Under the pieces are notes generated by a model. That model did no database searches. It had not been told where the DNA came from and was given only the letters and a program-made list of their open reading frames with translations. Shown piece after piece: positions 45,532-58,104 of a stretch of DNA of 64,000 bases (position 1 is the first letter of the stretch; every line of letters begins with the position of its first letter). Made by a program: the position numbers and the translations under genes. The DNA is from Cyclospora cayetanensis (taxonomy: Eukaryota; Apicomplexa; Conoidasida; Eucoccidiorida; Eimeriidae): NCBI RefSeq assembly GCF_002999335.1, contig NW_020312514.1, positions 124,001-188,000 on the forward strand. The letters are read 5' to 3'.

Positions 45532-48500
45532 TTACAGGGTGTAGATACATATGCCATTCACCGCTGCTTCGGGTGTGTGCTCCAGGAAGCGTTTCTCGTC
45601 TGGATGATGATGACGTCTGTTCGGGCTTTCAGCAGCACCAGCAGCAGCAGTGGCACACTGCGAACGCTGCTGCTCATGGTTCGAGAGAGACTAGAAGCTG
45701 CGTCGCTTGCAGCCGATGCCCGCAGCAAGCTGTACAGACACCCCGTAAATTCAAAGCCGTACCACCTGGGACCCTGACGCCCTCCCTCTCCCCCCTTCCG
45801 CCTCCATGACTGCTGCAATAGTAGCAAGAACATAAATGTTAAGGATTACGGAGACAGTTGCTGCAGCCATCGGGAGATATACTGCTATTCTGAAATTGCA
45901 AGGAACGGCTGCGCTCATAAGACATGACATCACGGGTGCGTCATGGGAGTGTTTTGCTGCCACTGCCTGCGACTCGGTCCCTGTTGATGCTGCAGTGTCT
46001 CTGCGTATGGGATTCCCCTGGTGATGGCTTTTTGGCATTGGTGGAGGCGGTGCCCCTGTCGGCGAAGGCAGCGCTCATCGCAGCAGTAAGCTATGCGTTC
46101 GTTCGTTACGCTGAACGCCTTTTCTTGCATAAAGCCTGCAGTTCATGCAGCCTATTATATGCGGCAGCAGGTGGTGGGGGAGATACTGCTGCGCATGCGC
46201 TCTGCGCACACTAAATGCGAGTCCAAAGGGATGCGTGTGCTTCTGTATGGACAGGAAACTTTGCATGGCTGGCAGCTGTGCGGACTTATGCCTAGAAAGC
46301 CACCCCCGCCACAGCCTCGGGGATGGCGATCCATGGATTCCGTAGAGTAAGTTCCACAAAAATCATCTCAGGCGTGGTGTCAGTGTATCTGGATGGCACG
46401 TGCTCGGGGTTCAGACCTGTGTCTTGCCCCGCGCTCTATCTCGATCTCAAACTTGATCTCAAACTTGATCTCAAACTTGATCTCCCTCTTTCTCTCGCTA
46501 TATGTATGTGTGTATCTCTCTCTCTATATCTATATTTATTTCTATCTCTCTATTCGTCTCTGTATATATATATATATATATCTATCTATATGTCTTTCTA
46601 TCTCTCTATGTATCTCTGTATGTATCTCTTCCTATCTCTCTATGTATCTCTGTATGTATCTCTTCCTATCTCCCTATATCTCTGTATATATCTCCTTCTA
46701 TCTCGCCATGTCTGCCTGTCTCTATCTTTTTCCTGGATTTGATGACTGGCTCGAGGCTTCCAAGCTGCAGCAGCATGGCGTGTGGTGGTGTGTGATTTGC
46801 AGCATGGAAGCCTGGGAGGCGTCTCAGCGACGCGTTGTGAGGACACGCTGGCTGCCAACACCGTCGGGTCGTTTTTTGGAGGGCAGAAAGCTGGCTGCTT
46901 CGCTTGCGCTGCATCTACATCAGGTATTGCAGAGGCAGGGGTGCAGCAGCAACAGCAATAGCAGCAGCAGCACCAGCAGCACCAGCAACAACACAAGGGG
47001 GGACAACAGAGGCGTTTGCAGCAGCAGTGTCTGCAGAGGCGTGTCGCTGCTGGGGATGATAGGACTGCTCACGCGCCACGGATGGAATCTTCTGGGAAGT
47101 CAACACCCGGGTTGAGGGGCTTTGGTTTGTCGGTTTGTCTTGCAGGCTGCCCCTGTTGCTTCTGCTGCGTCACTCGCAGCCATGTGTGCTGCTGTAGCCG
47201 AGAGACAGTCTCTTAGAGGATCTTTTGGACAAGAAACTATCAACGCCGTAGCCCACAGGTTAGGGTTGTGTGGGGTTTGCCCTTGGGAATTCTGGAGTGC
47301 TTCGCACACAGAGAGTAGTGCTACGGATTACATGCTGGTGCTGATGCCACAACAACGGGGGCGTGAAGAAGAAATGGGAGCTGCTGCGGGTGGATTTTCT
47401 TTGCAGATTGCTGCTGTTGGAAGCATCTTCACTAATTCCCTGGCTGCCCGTCTACGTGCACCTTTTGCACCACCCCTTCGCACTGCAAGGGCAGCTAGCA
47501 GAACACTTGGCTGTTGTAGCAACGCACCTGCTGCACCAACCCCAGCAGGAGCAGAAGCAAGAGCAGGAAAGCCAGCATCAGGAGCAGGAAAAGCGAAAAA
47601 TGCAACAGGCACATGCCATGGACCGGCTCGTACAGCAGACCCTACATGACGCAGACTCAAGGCTTCTGGTGCGTCTTGCTTTGTTGATGCTGCTGTTGCT
47701 GTCGTTCTTGCTGTCATCGCTCCCCTGCAAAGGGTCCAATTATCAGCGGAACTGGATGCTCATTGTTTACGGTTTGTCATGCGCTTCACAGGGACGGCTG
47801 CATCATCCTTCTCTGCTGCCAACAAGGCTACTGCTGCAGATTTGCGGCGGTCTGCTTGCTGCTGTCCAAGCTTATGAGAGTGCGCTGCTGCTGCTACAGA
47901 GTGTTCTTACCGCTTTTCTTGGTGTATCTCCACTGTTTGACCCGCTGACACCGCTGGACTGCTGCTGTGGCTGACTGAGTTGGCAATCTGTCGTTCTTAC
48001 CGGCAAGTGCTTCCAAAGCTGTTATTCAATTCTTGCGTTGTTGCTGCTGCGGCTCTTGTTTGTGGGTGGGATGTTTATGGTGCTGCAGTGCCTCTCAGCT
48101 TGGCTCGCCTCTTTTTCGACAGAATTGCAGAGTCGATGAAGTCTGCAGCAGCTTTCCGCAGCGATAGCAACAGCAGCAGCATGCCGCTGCTGCCTCTTCG
48201 GGATGTCGCATTCTTCTTCTCAGCGCTTAAGCAGGTATTTAGGCTTCTTAGCCTTTCTGCTGTGCGTCTGCGAGCCACCTACGGGTGCTGTGCATGCAGT
48301 TCGAGGCTTATTGTGCTGCTGCTTGCAGAGCGGTCTGGTGGAGGAGAAGGTAACACATCTCCTGTTGCTGCAAGTGCAGCAAGACCTGATACAGCTTGAA
48401 AAGACATGTTTAGCCGAGGCACCGGCACCCAAAGCAGCAGAAGCAACAGAGACAGGAGGGCTAGCAACGACAATAGAAGCAGAGGCGGCAGAAGATGTGG

Positions 48501-48781
48501 ATCCTTCACCACCTCCTGCAACAGGGTCAGCAACAGCAACGGCTGCACCAGCAGCTGCGGAAGCCGAGCAGCTACTGACAGCTGCTGAAGGCAGCGTAGC
48601 AGATATGTGTGTCATTTTGGATGCGGCTGCTTTCAACTGCCGGACGCCGGCAGCAGCAGCAGCAGCAGCAGCAGGAGCAGTGCCAGCTTCGGCAGCAACA
48701 GGAGACTTTGCTGAGCTCTTTGACATTGGCTGGCGGTGGCTTGTACCCCTCTCACCTCGCCTGTCTCCTCCATGCGGGTAG
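45532..48781 (+). CDS. Probable downstream exons of the 44.7-kb gene (unresolved)
   Basis: Several plus-strand stretches look coding and share the Leu/Gln/Ala-rich helical style of the first exon. They are about 45538-45750 (VRAFSSTSSSSG, LLLMVRERLEAASLAADARS), 46740-46950 (WEASQRRVVRTRWLPTPSGR), 47390-47650 (LLHHPFALQGQLAEHLAVVA) and 48340-48781 (LLLQVQQDLIQLEKTCLAEA, then Ala-rich and GDFAELFDIGWRWLVPLSP). A stop at 48779-48781 closes the last one. I could not link them with consistent splice phases, so the number of genes here (one or two) is open. CAG runs and a TCTA/TATG microsatellite interrupt the region. Confidence 0.35.
46441..46715. repeat. 12-bp CTCAAACTTGAT repeat and TCTC/TATA microsatellite
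   Basis: Three or four copies of CTCAAACTTGAT lie at 46445-46485, followed by a long T-rich tract of TCTCTATGTATC, TATATATA and CTGTATGTATCTCTTCCTATC units to about 46715. It is probably intronic. The translations on the plus strand are artefacts. Confidence 0.85.
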
Positions 48782-50116
48782 CTATTCAAAGACCTAGGCG
48801 CTTTACTCTCTTCTTAGCCAGGAAGGGTGGCAGCAGTCGGACACCCTAAGCTTCAGCTTTTGCTCCCCCACAAAACCTTGCGTATACGGGTAGCTGCTGT
48901 CGTTGCAGCTCCACTAGAGAGAGATGCTTGTTTCCAAAACTCCTGCTGCAAGCGCTTTGCTGATGCAGTTGCTGCACGCTTTACCGTCCATTCTGCTGGT
49001 ACTGTGGGTGCCCATGCTCAGGTTGATGTTATTCAATGCCATGGCGGCTGAGGGCTCGCCGATGATTCTTAGCACCGAGGACTATCAGTTAGTTCTCTGA
49101 CAATCAAACCCCCAATGCCCGTAGCACTCTCATGCTCATTTGCCTCTACAGTTTCCTTGCCCTTTCTGGGTTTAGGCCCTGAAGTTTTTGCGGCGTCCCC
49201 ATGTAAGTCTATGGGTTACACTCCAGGTGTTTTACGATTTGGGGTGGTGCTGTGGTCTTCGCAGGGATGCTCTAAGGGAGTTTCTGTCCTCCAATGCAGA
49301 TTTAGACCCAGAGGCTCTCGGTTCGCTGTCTCTTTGAGGCAAAGACAGTTGTTCGGTGAGCTCTTGAGCTGCTTAGCTGGCTCGCTGGACTCCTGGTTGA
49401 CTAGCTAGAAGGTGGGATTCTTTTTCTCGAGTGCTGCAGCCATCTCTAGACGAGCCGAGTGTGCTGCCTTCCACAACCTGGAAATGGCCAGTATGCTGGC
49501 TCTTTGTAGAAAACTAGCTGTCTTTTTGTGTGGCTAGCTAGCCAGCTCGGTATAGCTAGCTGGACACCAGTTCTTGGGAAGCTTGCTAGTTCTCCCACTT
49601 GTTGCTAGCTTCCAAAAGCAGCTCTCATGAGCTAGCCAATTACGCGCAGCCTATGCTGCAGAGAGATTGCTGCAGCCGTCCCTCCACCCCGTCGTCGCTG
49701 AGCTATGATCCCAACTCGCTAGTTCGTTGGCGGACTCTGTCTCGGGAGCCGTTTCTGGAATTGTCGCTACATAAAGAGCCGCGCCAGCACGGCCACAGGG
49801 CAAGGGGGTCAGCGTGATCGTGAACAGCCAAAGGGGTTCTCCATAGTTGTGCGAACAAAGTGTAGAAGATAGCGCTCTCTGAAAGCTTCCTCAGCACCCA
49901 GCACTTTCCTTACGGAGAAACGGGGGCCCCCTGCGCAACAGCCTAAACGTAGTACCTAGATCGACCGACCCGCGAGGAGGCGCATGCCAAAGAATCTCGC
50001 GTCAGAATGAATGCGCTTCTCCGCTTTTCTAGACGCCTTTCCTCCCTCCCACACTCCCCCCTCTTCCTTCCTCCCCCTCTCACCTTCTGCCCCTGTAGAG
50101 GGAGACAGTGTGTGTC
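48782..50116. other. Intergenic with a CTAGC-rich patch
   Basis: No supported gene. From about 49370 to 49720 the words GCTAG/CTAGC recur many times, including two GCTAGCTAG runs. The last 200 bases before 50117 are C/T-rich on the plus strand and are the 3' flank of the minus-strand WD40 gene. Confidence 0.45.
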
Positions 50117-50864
50117 CTAGGAGCCTCCCTCTGCCGCGAGGTGCCGCTGCAGCAGCAGGCCCTTCGAGTCTAAAGCCCAAACGTAAACGCCTCCGTCCGA
50201 GTCACCCGACGCAATTACCCAGTCTTTGCCGCTGCTGCCGCCGTTGGTCGTGCTGATGCTCTGCAGCTCCATTAGAGCAGACGGGTGTGCTGTCCACATG
50301 TCACAGCACGCCTGAAGGCCGCTGTTGCTGCTGCGGCAGTCATAGGCGCGCAGCAGTCCGAAAGAGGTTCCCGCCAGCAGCAGGGGCAACTCAGGATGCA
50401 GCAACATCCTGATTACCCCCTCCTCGCTGCTGTCATCACCATCGGCATCGCCGCTGCTGTCGGCTAAGAGCCCACCGCTGCGGCACGAGGGGTCCGGGGA
50501 AAGCGGCGTGATCGTACAATCAATCGTGAGCTTGGGGATTTTCTTGCTGAGCTGCCACAGACGGATCTTTCCATCCAAACCCCCCGAAAAGAAGAGAACC
50601 TCAGACTTCCCCTGCCCCCCCCCCCGCATTGTCAAGTAAAGCCCGTGCTCAGGCGGAACAGGCAGCAGCGCCTCAACGGCGGCTGCATGCCCTCTGACGC
50701 ACAAAAGGATTTTGCCACTCTCCTCGCTAAGAGCTACTAGGTATCCATCTTCGTATCCCACAAAACAGCAATTATGAGATGCATCCACGGCAACACACAC
50801 CACCGCCTCTCCGGGTTCCGCTTCATCCACCTCCATAGCTCCCCCTTCGCTGTCCTCCACACCG

Positions 50865-50930
<66 letters not shown>

Positions 50931-51889
50931 CTGCGTGGGTTCACGGGGCCTTGAGTCTCAGCTGCTTTGGCCTGCGGATCCGAGGTTGGGTGCGTAAAGG
51001 AACAGAAAGAGGCTCCATTTCGCGCCGCGAAGAGAGACAACGCTCCTGAGGTGCCCCCCACAATGCAGCGGGTGCCGCTGCCGCTGAAGGCGCAACAGGT
51101 TAGGGGAGAGGATGCAGCAAACACAGACAGCGTGACAGCCGGCTTGACAGCGGGCGCTGGGGAGGCGGCAGCGGCACCCCACGAGGGAGGCAGCAGCCAA
51201 ACCCACGCTGTCTGATCCTCAGAAGCTGCGAGGAGGGCGTAGCCTCGAGGATGGAAAGCCAAGGCTGCAATGCCCTCGGACGGCCCTTTCAGCTCCTCCA
51301 GCAACACCGCCTTTGCTGCTGCCGTAATACCGTAGACTCTCACACAGCCGTCGAAGGACCCACAAGCCAACAAGAGGCCATCGGCGGAGAAGCCGACGCT
51401 AGAGACAGAGTCCTTTGCGTCTTCTATGGTGGCTGCAGGAGCAAGCTGATGCTCCTCCTCAGTAGCCGGGGGGAGTTCGGATACGTCAAAGAGACGACAC
51501 ACGTCATCAGAGGCACCTACAGCCAGCACCGACTTTACGGACTGATGATTTCCGGGCTGCTTCTGCAGTTGTCTGTTCACACCCATGCTGCAAATTGTAT
51601 CGCCTGCTGCTTCGCAAGATGCGAGCAGGTACCGCCTGCGGCTCTCCAGCAGCTGCGGGTGCAGCAGTAGCTCCTTCGGAACATCATCTGGTTGCAGTGC
51701 GCTGGCTTCTACTTCTTCATCGTCAGAAGAAGCCTCCTCACCCACGGCCTCCTCCAGGCGTTCATCGTGCAGCTGCTGCACATCGATGAGCGAACCGTCT
51801 GGCCCTTCTGCCATCCACCGACACCCCGGAGGAGGCTTGGGGAAGTCCGATGTTGCAGCCGTTACTTCATCTTTGTTGCGCCGGGGCAT
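50117..51889 (-). CDS. WD40-repeat protein, AAMP/Sqt1-like
   Basis: A single open frame of 590 residues from the ATG at 51889 (MPRRNKDEV). The frame remains open 40 codons further upstream, but that part begins without an ATG. An acidic N-terminal region (SSDDEEVEAS) precedes WD40 blades: VLAVGASDDVCRLFDVSELP, VSSVGFSADGLLLACGSFDG, IAALAFHPRGYALLAASEDQ with TAWVWLLP, CCAFSGSGTRCIVGGTSGAL, CVAVDASHNCCFVGYEDGYL, LFFSGGLDGKIRLWQL and VIASGDSDGGVYVWAL. The acidic start and the series of blades resemble AAMP and yeast Sqt1, the latter a chaperone that loads ribosomal protein uL16 (Rpl10) in the cytosol. The assignment is by pattern only. A CTG/CAG tract encodes about 20 consecutive serines between two blades, where it probably forms a loop. 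Confidence 0.75.
50869..50935. repeat. CTG/CAG tract of about 20 units inside the WD40 gene
   Basis: An almost pure (CTG)n run on the plus strand, read as AGC (Ser) codons on the minus strand within the WD40 coding frame. Its length is a multiple of three, so it leaves the frame intact. Confidence 0.95.
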
Positions 51890-52620
51890 CTCTGAGAGGT
51901 GCCGCTGGCTTCGGCGTCGCTCGTGTTGTGCTGCTGCTGCTGCTACTGCTGCTGCAACAGCAGAGGGCACCCAGTCTTTGTCCGCAAAGAATTGCGCAAC
52001 CCACAACAAGGGCGCCCACCAGAAAAATTGAGCCTATAATTTCTGTCTTTCGAGTTCGGACATACCGTTTTCAGAAGAGAGCTCCCGGAAGGCCCCTAAG
52101 GGGCCCTACCCGCATGCGCGCAGAGAGGGCAATTGCTGCTGCCCAGCCATAGCTCCTCAGCGCTACCGTATGTCTGCATGCAACTGTAAGCCCTTTTCTA
52201 CAATCGATTGAAGCATACTTCGGAGCGCGCCAAAGAGGCCACATGTGGCGAGCCCTCAAACTCGGTGCTGTACGCCACAGAGTGTCGCAAGGTCTCGATT
52301 CAACAATGCGTTTGAGGAGGAGGGATAGCTTTGGAATGCAGCATTTCGATAGGATAAAACTTCGCCTCTAAGGAAGCATAGCTTACCAACCTCCGGTGCA
52401 GCACCGTTTCTGCCGCTTCCAGCCTACGCGCAGCTGCCGGGTGTCTTTCCTTTCCACCCCATGCAAAGCAGCTGCAGTCGAAATTGCAGCAACGCAAGAA
52501 CGCCAGCCAGAATAGCTGCAGCCGAGCACAGCGGCTACCGGGCCTCGTCTTGAGCAACAAAGTTTAGGGCAGCAATAGAAGTACTTCCACACCAGCAGTT
52601 GCAGAAGAAGCCGCAGGAGG
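51890..52620. other. Divergent intergenic region
   Basis: It lies between the WD40 start (minus) and the small membrane-protein start (plus), and should hold two promoters. No other gene seen. Confidence 0.45.
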
Positions 52621-53329
52621 ATGGCACCCCGTATAACGGTGCATCCCCAGCAGCGCGGCACATGGTTGGGATTTCTAGGAAGAGGCGTCTGTCTGCTGAC
52701 GGGTGGCGCTATTGGCTTCAGCTTCACTAATCCTGATTCTGACACGGCCTATGAACTGTTTCCTGTGCACTCACAGCAGACGCACGTGCACGTAAGCAAG
52801 CTCTATATCGACAAGGCAGATGAAGATACTGCAATTGAAAAGCTGAAAGACCTCCACAGATTCTTCCAGCAGCAACAAGGTGAGCGGCAGGCAGCCTCTG
52901 TGTGTCATTCCTGCCTGGGCTGTTGCACGTGGTGCAGGGCTGGGAAGTCCAGGGATTTGTGCAGCGAAGTGCCGCTTTCTGCTGCAAAAAGGGTTTCCTT
53001 GGCTCGGTGCGTGTGGCTGTCTTTGTATGCCGATGTTTGTGCTGCTTTTTCACTTGCCGTCGCGGTCCACAGGGTACCTTTACTCCCGCCTTTTAAAGCT
53101 CGATGACAGCAGCAACAGCGACAACAGTGGAAACAGTATTCTGCCGCGGTTTGTTACTGTCAGCTCTTGGCTAACACCTCGCGACTATTCTATGGCCTGG
53201 TCACGCGCTGCGGCGCTAGGACTTCCCCAGCGAATACCACAAGGGCCCTTGGCGGCTCAGCAGGGGGGCCCCCGTGCCATGCTGTATAAGAAAGTAGCGG
53301 ACGATTCTGAGTACTCTCCGACAGCTTAA
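52621..53329 (+). CDS. Small single-pass membrane protein, hypothetical, two exons
   Basis: Exons 52621-52879 and 53073-53329 (donor CAAG/GTGAGC, acceptor gtccacag) join in phase 1 and give 171 residues. The first ATG is used. Residues 13-34 are hydrophobic (WLGFLGRGVCLLTGGAIGFSF) after a short basic start, which fits an N-terminal membrane anchor, perhaps of the mitochondrial inner membrane. The rest is soluble and mixed (VHVSKLYIDKADEDTAIEKL; FVTVSSWLTPRDYSMAWSRA), ending YSPTA. A short CAG run codes for Gln at the end of exon 1. No family is recognised. The clean splice and absence of stops support a real gene. Confidence 0.65.
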
Positions 53330-55008
53330 ACCCTGAAACCGTTTGCGGCTCAAGGGAAGCGCTGCTGAGGAAGGGGAGAGAGCTGTGGTCAAAGGGCAGA
53401 GAGAGGAGGGCTAAGGGCCGGCTTGTGGGAGCTGGGGGTGGGAAGCTACAGTGATTGAGGCATACGGCAGAGCACACAGGGGGGCGAAGGGGGGAGGGGG
53501 GGTTAAGGCCATGGCAAGCACTCTAGGCATCGAGACGAGAAATGGGAAGCGGAACAGATACATTTAGACACAGTGACACAAGGGGAGGACAGATAGGCCG
53601 ACGGTGAAGCTGAGAGCGGAGCTGGGAAGGGTAGGGCAAGAGTGAGAAAATACATTAGAGAGAGCATGCCAAACACACTACCCTAGTTGCAGGTAGCGAG
53701 CGAACAAGCGAGAGGCAGACAGATCACCGGCGCCCCTAATTATGGCCGCGACTTAAAGGAGGCAGCACAAGTAAAAGTAAGGGGGCAGTGCCCTTTCCAC
53801 GGGAATAGACGTATGAAAGGGAGCTATCCAAGAGGATAGGGGCACCTGACCAGCGACATCTGCACACCCGTTGTGCCTTTGTTGCCTTAGTTGTTACAGT
53901 AACGGCCTGCGTATCCACCGCGGCCTCAAAGCTAACAGAAGGAATCATCAGCACCGGCAAAGAGCATCTCCCGTAGGATCTTGTTCCCCCATTTAAGAGC
54001 GCTGCAGCTCGTGTTACGGCTGCCCCTGTGGTCACTTGGCAGTAAAACTCATTGGCTGCAGCAGAAAGACGATGCCTTTCTGCTGAATCCAGGCTTCGGA
54101 GCCAGAGCGGCCCGGTGCTCGCTGACTTATGGGCAACGCAGCCACAGCAGCAAACGACGACAGCAGCAAAAGGTTTAGCGTTGCTGTTTGATAACTACAA
54201 ACTCTAAGCCCAAGTACAGCAGAACAATGGATGCGAGGAGAACGACTGCACCGCAGCAGCACACGAGACGCAGAGGTTCAACCGTGCAAAAAGTGCCACA
54301 CAACCAGCAGCAACAGCATGGGAAGCAGCAGGGACAACATACTGCATGCAACAATCCGTTTCATGACGGTCTGGCGGTCAACTGCCCGTTTCAACTGCTC
54401 GGTCTCTCGTTCTTCTGAGCGACATTCAGCAGCATCGGATTTTCAGCGGATCGAGCAGTGATGGTGGCGGCAGATTCGCAGCAGGAGCACAATCAGCAAA
54501 ACCGACAGAGAGCGACTTGACAGACACATGCGAGAGGGGAAGAAGAGCAGCCGACGTTGGCGCCAGGAGGACTATGGGCAGCCGCAAAGCGAGCAGCAGC
54601 AACAACAGGAAAACGCACCCTGTTGCCGTTGTTCTCTTGCGTGATTTTCCACCGCCTGTGTATAGAGACACGAAACCTCAAAGACACGCATGCAGATTGC
54701 GTCGCTGTTGTTGGTAGCCGCCGCATTTGTTCTTGTGCGGCTGCGACTGCATGCATGCTTGAAAGGGGCTCTGGTCTGTGCCGCTGCTTTTTAAGAGGTG
54801 GCGCCTGCACCCTGGTGATACCTCCTTGAAGCGGAGACGCTCTGAAGCGCTAAGACCCATCTTCCGCAGTGAAGCGTCCTGCACAAACGGCATAAAAGTA
54901 GCAGCATGCAGCGCGCCTGGGATCAATTTAGGACACAGAAACAGCGCATGGAAGAGCTCAGAGCAGCAAGCTGCAACAACATTCCTTTCGGCAGCAGCAG
55001 CAGCCATG
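53330..55008. other. Intergenic or 3' end of the ankyrin gene
   Basis: A purine-rich patch lies at 53350-53660. No frame is clearly coding. The minus-strand ankyrin gene may extend into 54500-55008, where short helical frames occur, but no motif marks its end. Confidence 0.4.
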
Positions 55009-58000
55009 CTACTGCACCCTCAGCAAGCAAAACACAAGAGGCGGCAGCATGCGCTTTACATCCAACGTAAGGAATGCCTCGTCCACATAGAGAAAGCGCT
55101 TCTTGAAAAAGGCCTCTTGCACTGACTCCGAGAGCGCAGCAGCTGCACAGAATGCGGTCACTTCTGTCTGCTGCATCGCTGCTACTGCTTGCTGTCGCTT
55201 TCTCTCGCCCCTCTCCTGCAGCAGCAGCAACGCCGCACGCCACAAAGCGACACGCCTAGCATTGCATAGAAAGAGGCGCGGCATTAGTCCTGTGGATGAG
55301 CGCTGTTGCACATGCAATTTATACATTTTCCGTAGCTGCTGCTCGCACGCCTGGTGAAACAACAGGCGCTCCTTAAAGAGGAGAAGAAACACCAGTAGCA
55401 CTCGCTGCACGCAGGCACCCACCTTCAGAGCGGCATGTCGCTGTCGCTCCTCCTCCTGAGGCCGCAGACACACAGAGTAGTAGGAAAGTTACACAGCTAG
55501 CTTCTAGCCGCATGTTTCCGTGGACGGACTGCTGTCTCTGCCAGAAGCATCAGTAGCTGAATGCAGTGGCATGTGCGTGCTGCACCTACAAAGAGGATAC
55601 TCTCCAGCAGACAAACAGCAGATCTAGCTCACCTCCTGCTGGCGCTGCCGCATTTCGACGATCGTGGCGGGCGTCGCTCCTGGACTCACGCAGACGCACA
55701 GTGGTTGCCGGTGCCTGTATCGCAACCCTCGCGACTGCTGCACGTGTCCCTGTGTCTGTCAATAAACAATTTTGTCAGCGCGCAGGAGCAGCGGCAGTGC
55801 CGCCTGCCGCTACGGCTCTTGTCATTTACCAGCCATGTTGGGTGTTTCCATAGAAAATCCCGCCTCCTGGAGAAGCTTCATAAGGCTGCTCAAGCCCTGC
55901 AAGCGCAGCGCCCGCGGCGAAATACCCTCGACCCCTTAGCAGTCCCTCTGTGTTCGTGCATACAAATGGGAGGCAGGCAGCGCACTTGTGCTGTCCACAG
56001 CGGAACGCTCCCGCTGTGCTACTTGCCTCTTCCGCAGCAGTGTGCAGCGGTGTGTTGCCCTCGTTATCCACGCAGCCCGCAGCTGTGAACTTCTTGCTGT
56101 TGAGTATCTCCACGGCAGCGGAGAGCAAGCGGCTGCTAAGCGCTATCTGTCTGAGGCAGAACAGACGAACACCCCAAAAGGGGAGTGTCGCGCTGTGTGC
56201 TGCTCGAGTAGCGCTCAACTGGAGGCTAAGCGCAGCTTCCGCTGGCAAGGCCGCTTCTGAACGCGACAACGCGCCAAACAGGGGAATTCCTGCACAACAG
56301 CTGCTACACTGCTGCTGCTGCTGCTGCTGAACTTACAGAGGCGATGCTCCCCGGGAATCTTTCGTGTTGGGGCATGCGCCGCGTTGCAGCAGCAGCAACG
56401 CGGCCTCTTCATTTCCTTCCTTCAGGGCAATGAGCAAGGGGGTGTCTTTGTATGCACCACAGCAACAGCAGCGCAGCACCCAGCATAGTGACTGCCGCAC
56501 CAAGGCAACGGTTACACAGCGGAAACAAGCATCACACCAGCGGAATCATCGCAGAAGCTGCTACGCTGCTGCACAAGCACAAGGACGCTATGGCCTCGCG
56601 GAGGCAGCAGCGCAAACAACACATACATACATACACACATACATACACACATACACATAGACACACACACAGACACACACACAGACACATACACACAGAC
56701 ACACACATACTGCACTACAAGAGCAACACCAACAAACCTCCTGCAGCGTTGAGAGCTTCTCGGGGGACTCCTCGATTAAGAAGAAGCGTTATGACGCCGG
56801 TCTGTCCAAGAGCTGCGGCGGCAGTGGCAGCAGAACACACAGCGAACTGGAGCTGCAGCTGCAGCACCACTTGCAAGTACAGGGGCAGCAGCAGGCATGT
56901 CCACTTCAAGCTTACTGGCAGCCCAGTGCAATGCCTGCACGACAGCACCGCAAACAATGAATCGATTCGAACAGAGACGAGACGGAAGCGAGCTGCTCAC
57001 AGGAAGGGTCTCTGCCAAGCGGCAGCCCAGCAGGTGTGGGGAGGCAGCGTAGGAGAAGGTGTAGAAACAGCAGCAGCAAGAGAAGGGCTGTCCAGATGCA
57101 GGGAACGCGCATGCGAGCCGAACACCACACATGGCTGCCGCCGCTACTGCAACTGTGGCAGACTGACATTGTTATTCTCCTTGTCTGTCGCTAAGGCGTC
57201 GCAGCCCTTAGCCGAAAGAACTGAGCACGCAAAACAGAGGCGCATGGGAGGACATAATGGACTTTGGCAGCCGAAGTTTATACTTCAGCGCCAGCAGCCA
57301 CAATGGCAGCAAGACACGCACCCTGCCTGACGATGAAGGGGTCACCTTGACACCCGCACACTGCATGCATCAGAGCAGTAAGCCCTTTGTCTCTCTGCAG
57401 CAAACAAGCATCAGCATAAGCCAGAGCAGTGGGCAACGGGAGAGCAACAGCCGCAGCTGCATCGGCGTCGAGCTGTGCCGTAGGAACACGCAGATCCCAC
57501 AGCGGGCAGAAAGAGCAGTAGAAGCGGCCAATCACAAAGCGCATCTGCAGCATTCATAGACAACGCACATCTGCAGCATTGATAGAGATGTAAGGGGACT
57601 CTAAAACCGCCGTCAGAACGTCTGGGTCCCCCTCTTGCGCAGCGAGATGCAGCGCAGTCACTGCGCACAGGAAAAGCCTCAACAGAAGCAATCGGACAAG
57701 GATCGTTTGAGTTGGTTTATTACCGCCAACTGGGTAGTTGCCTGTGTGCCACCTCGCTGCCACCCTCCGTTTCCTCTGCGTCGTTCTCGCTCGCATTTCT
57801 GCATGGGTGGGCTTGCCGCCATTTGCGGAGGAGGCCTTCTTCGGGGGACTACAGCATGCAGCTGCTCTGCAATGCGACTGCGCTTCGTGACTGAGGCGTG
57901 CCGCCTTCATTCGCCTTTTGCTACGGAGCTGCCTTCCTGCTATGTGCGTCGCTCCGCGGCGACTGTCTGCAGCTGGCTCTGACTCTCCTTGTGTGTCTCA

Positions 58001-58104
58001 CTTCCTTTCCTGTTAAACGCTGCAGGATCTGCGCCTTCTTCCAGCAGTCTCCTCACTTCATCAGCGTCGCCGCGCACAACTGCCTTCGCCAGGGAGTCCG
58101 TCAT
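55009..58104 (-). CDS. Ankyrin-repeat protein, multi-exon
   Basis: Minus strand, ATG at 58104 (MTDSLAKAVVRGDADEVRRL). The first three exons connect in phase: 58104-58007; 57660-57569; and one from about 57380. They give the canonical repeats VVRGDADEVRRLLEEGADPA, MTALHLAAQEGDPDVLTAVL with INAAD, then RDKGLTALMHAV and LAAIVAAGAEV. Further repeats lie at about 56455-56335 (DTPLLIALKEGNEEAALLLL, QRGACPNTKD) and 56110-56030 (VDNEGNTPLHTAAEEA). The 55473-55009 frame is a long charged helical region (LLFHQACEQQLRKMYKLHVQ) that may be the C-terminus. Ankyrin repeats bind proteins; no catalytic domain is seen, so the role is unknown. Introns are full of CAG and CATA/CACA repeats. The 3' end is uncertain. 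Confidence 0.7.
56612..56712. repeat. CATA/CACAGA microsatellite in an ankyrin-gene intron
   Basis: Runs of CATACATA followed by CACACAGACACA units on the plus strand, within the minus-strand ankyrin gene between two repeat-coding exons. Confidence 0.85.

Noticed and set aside
46393..46742. Plus-strand ORFs rich in Ser, Leu, Tyr and Ile
   Set aside because: Translations of the TCTC/TATG microsatellite.
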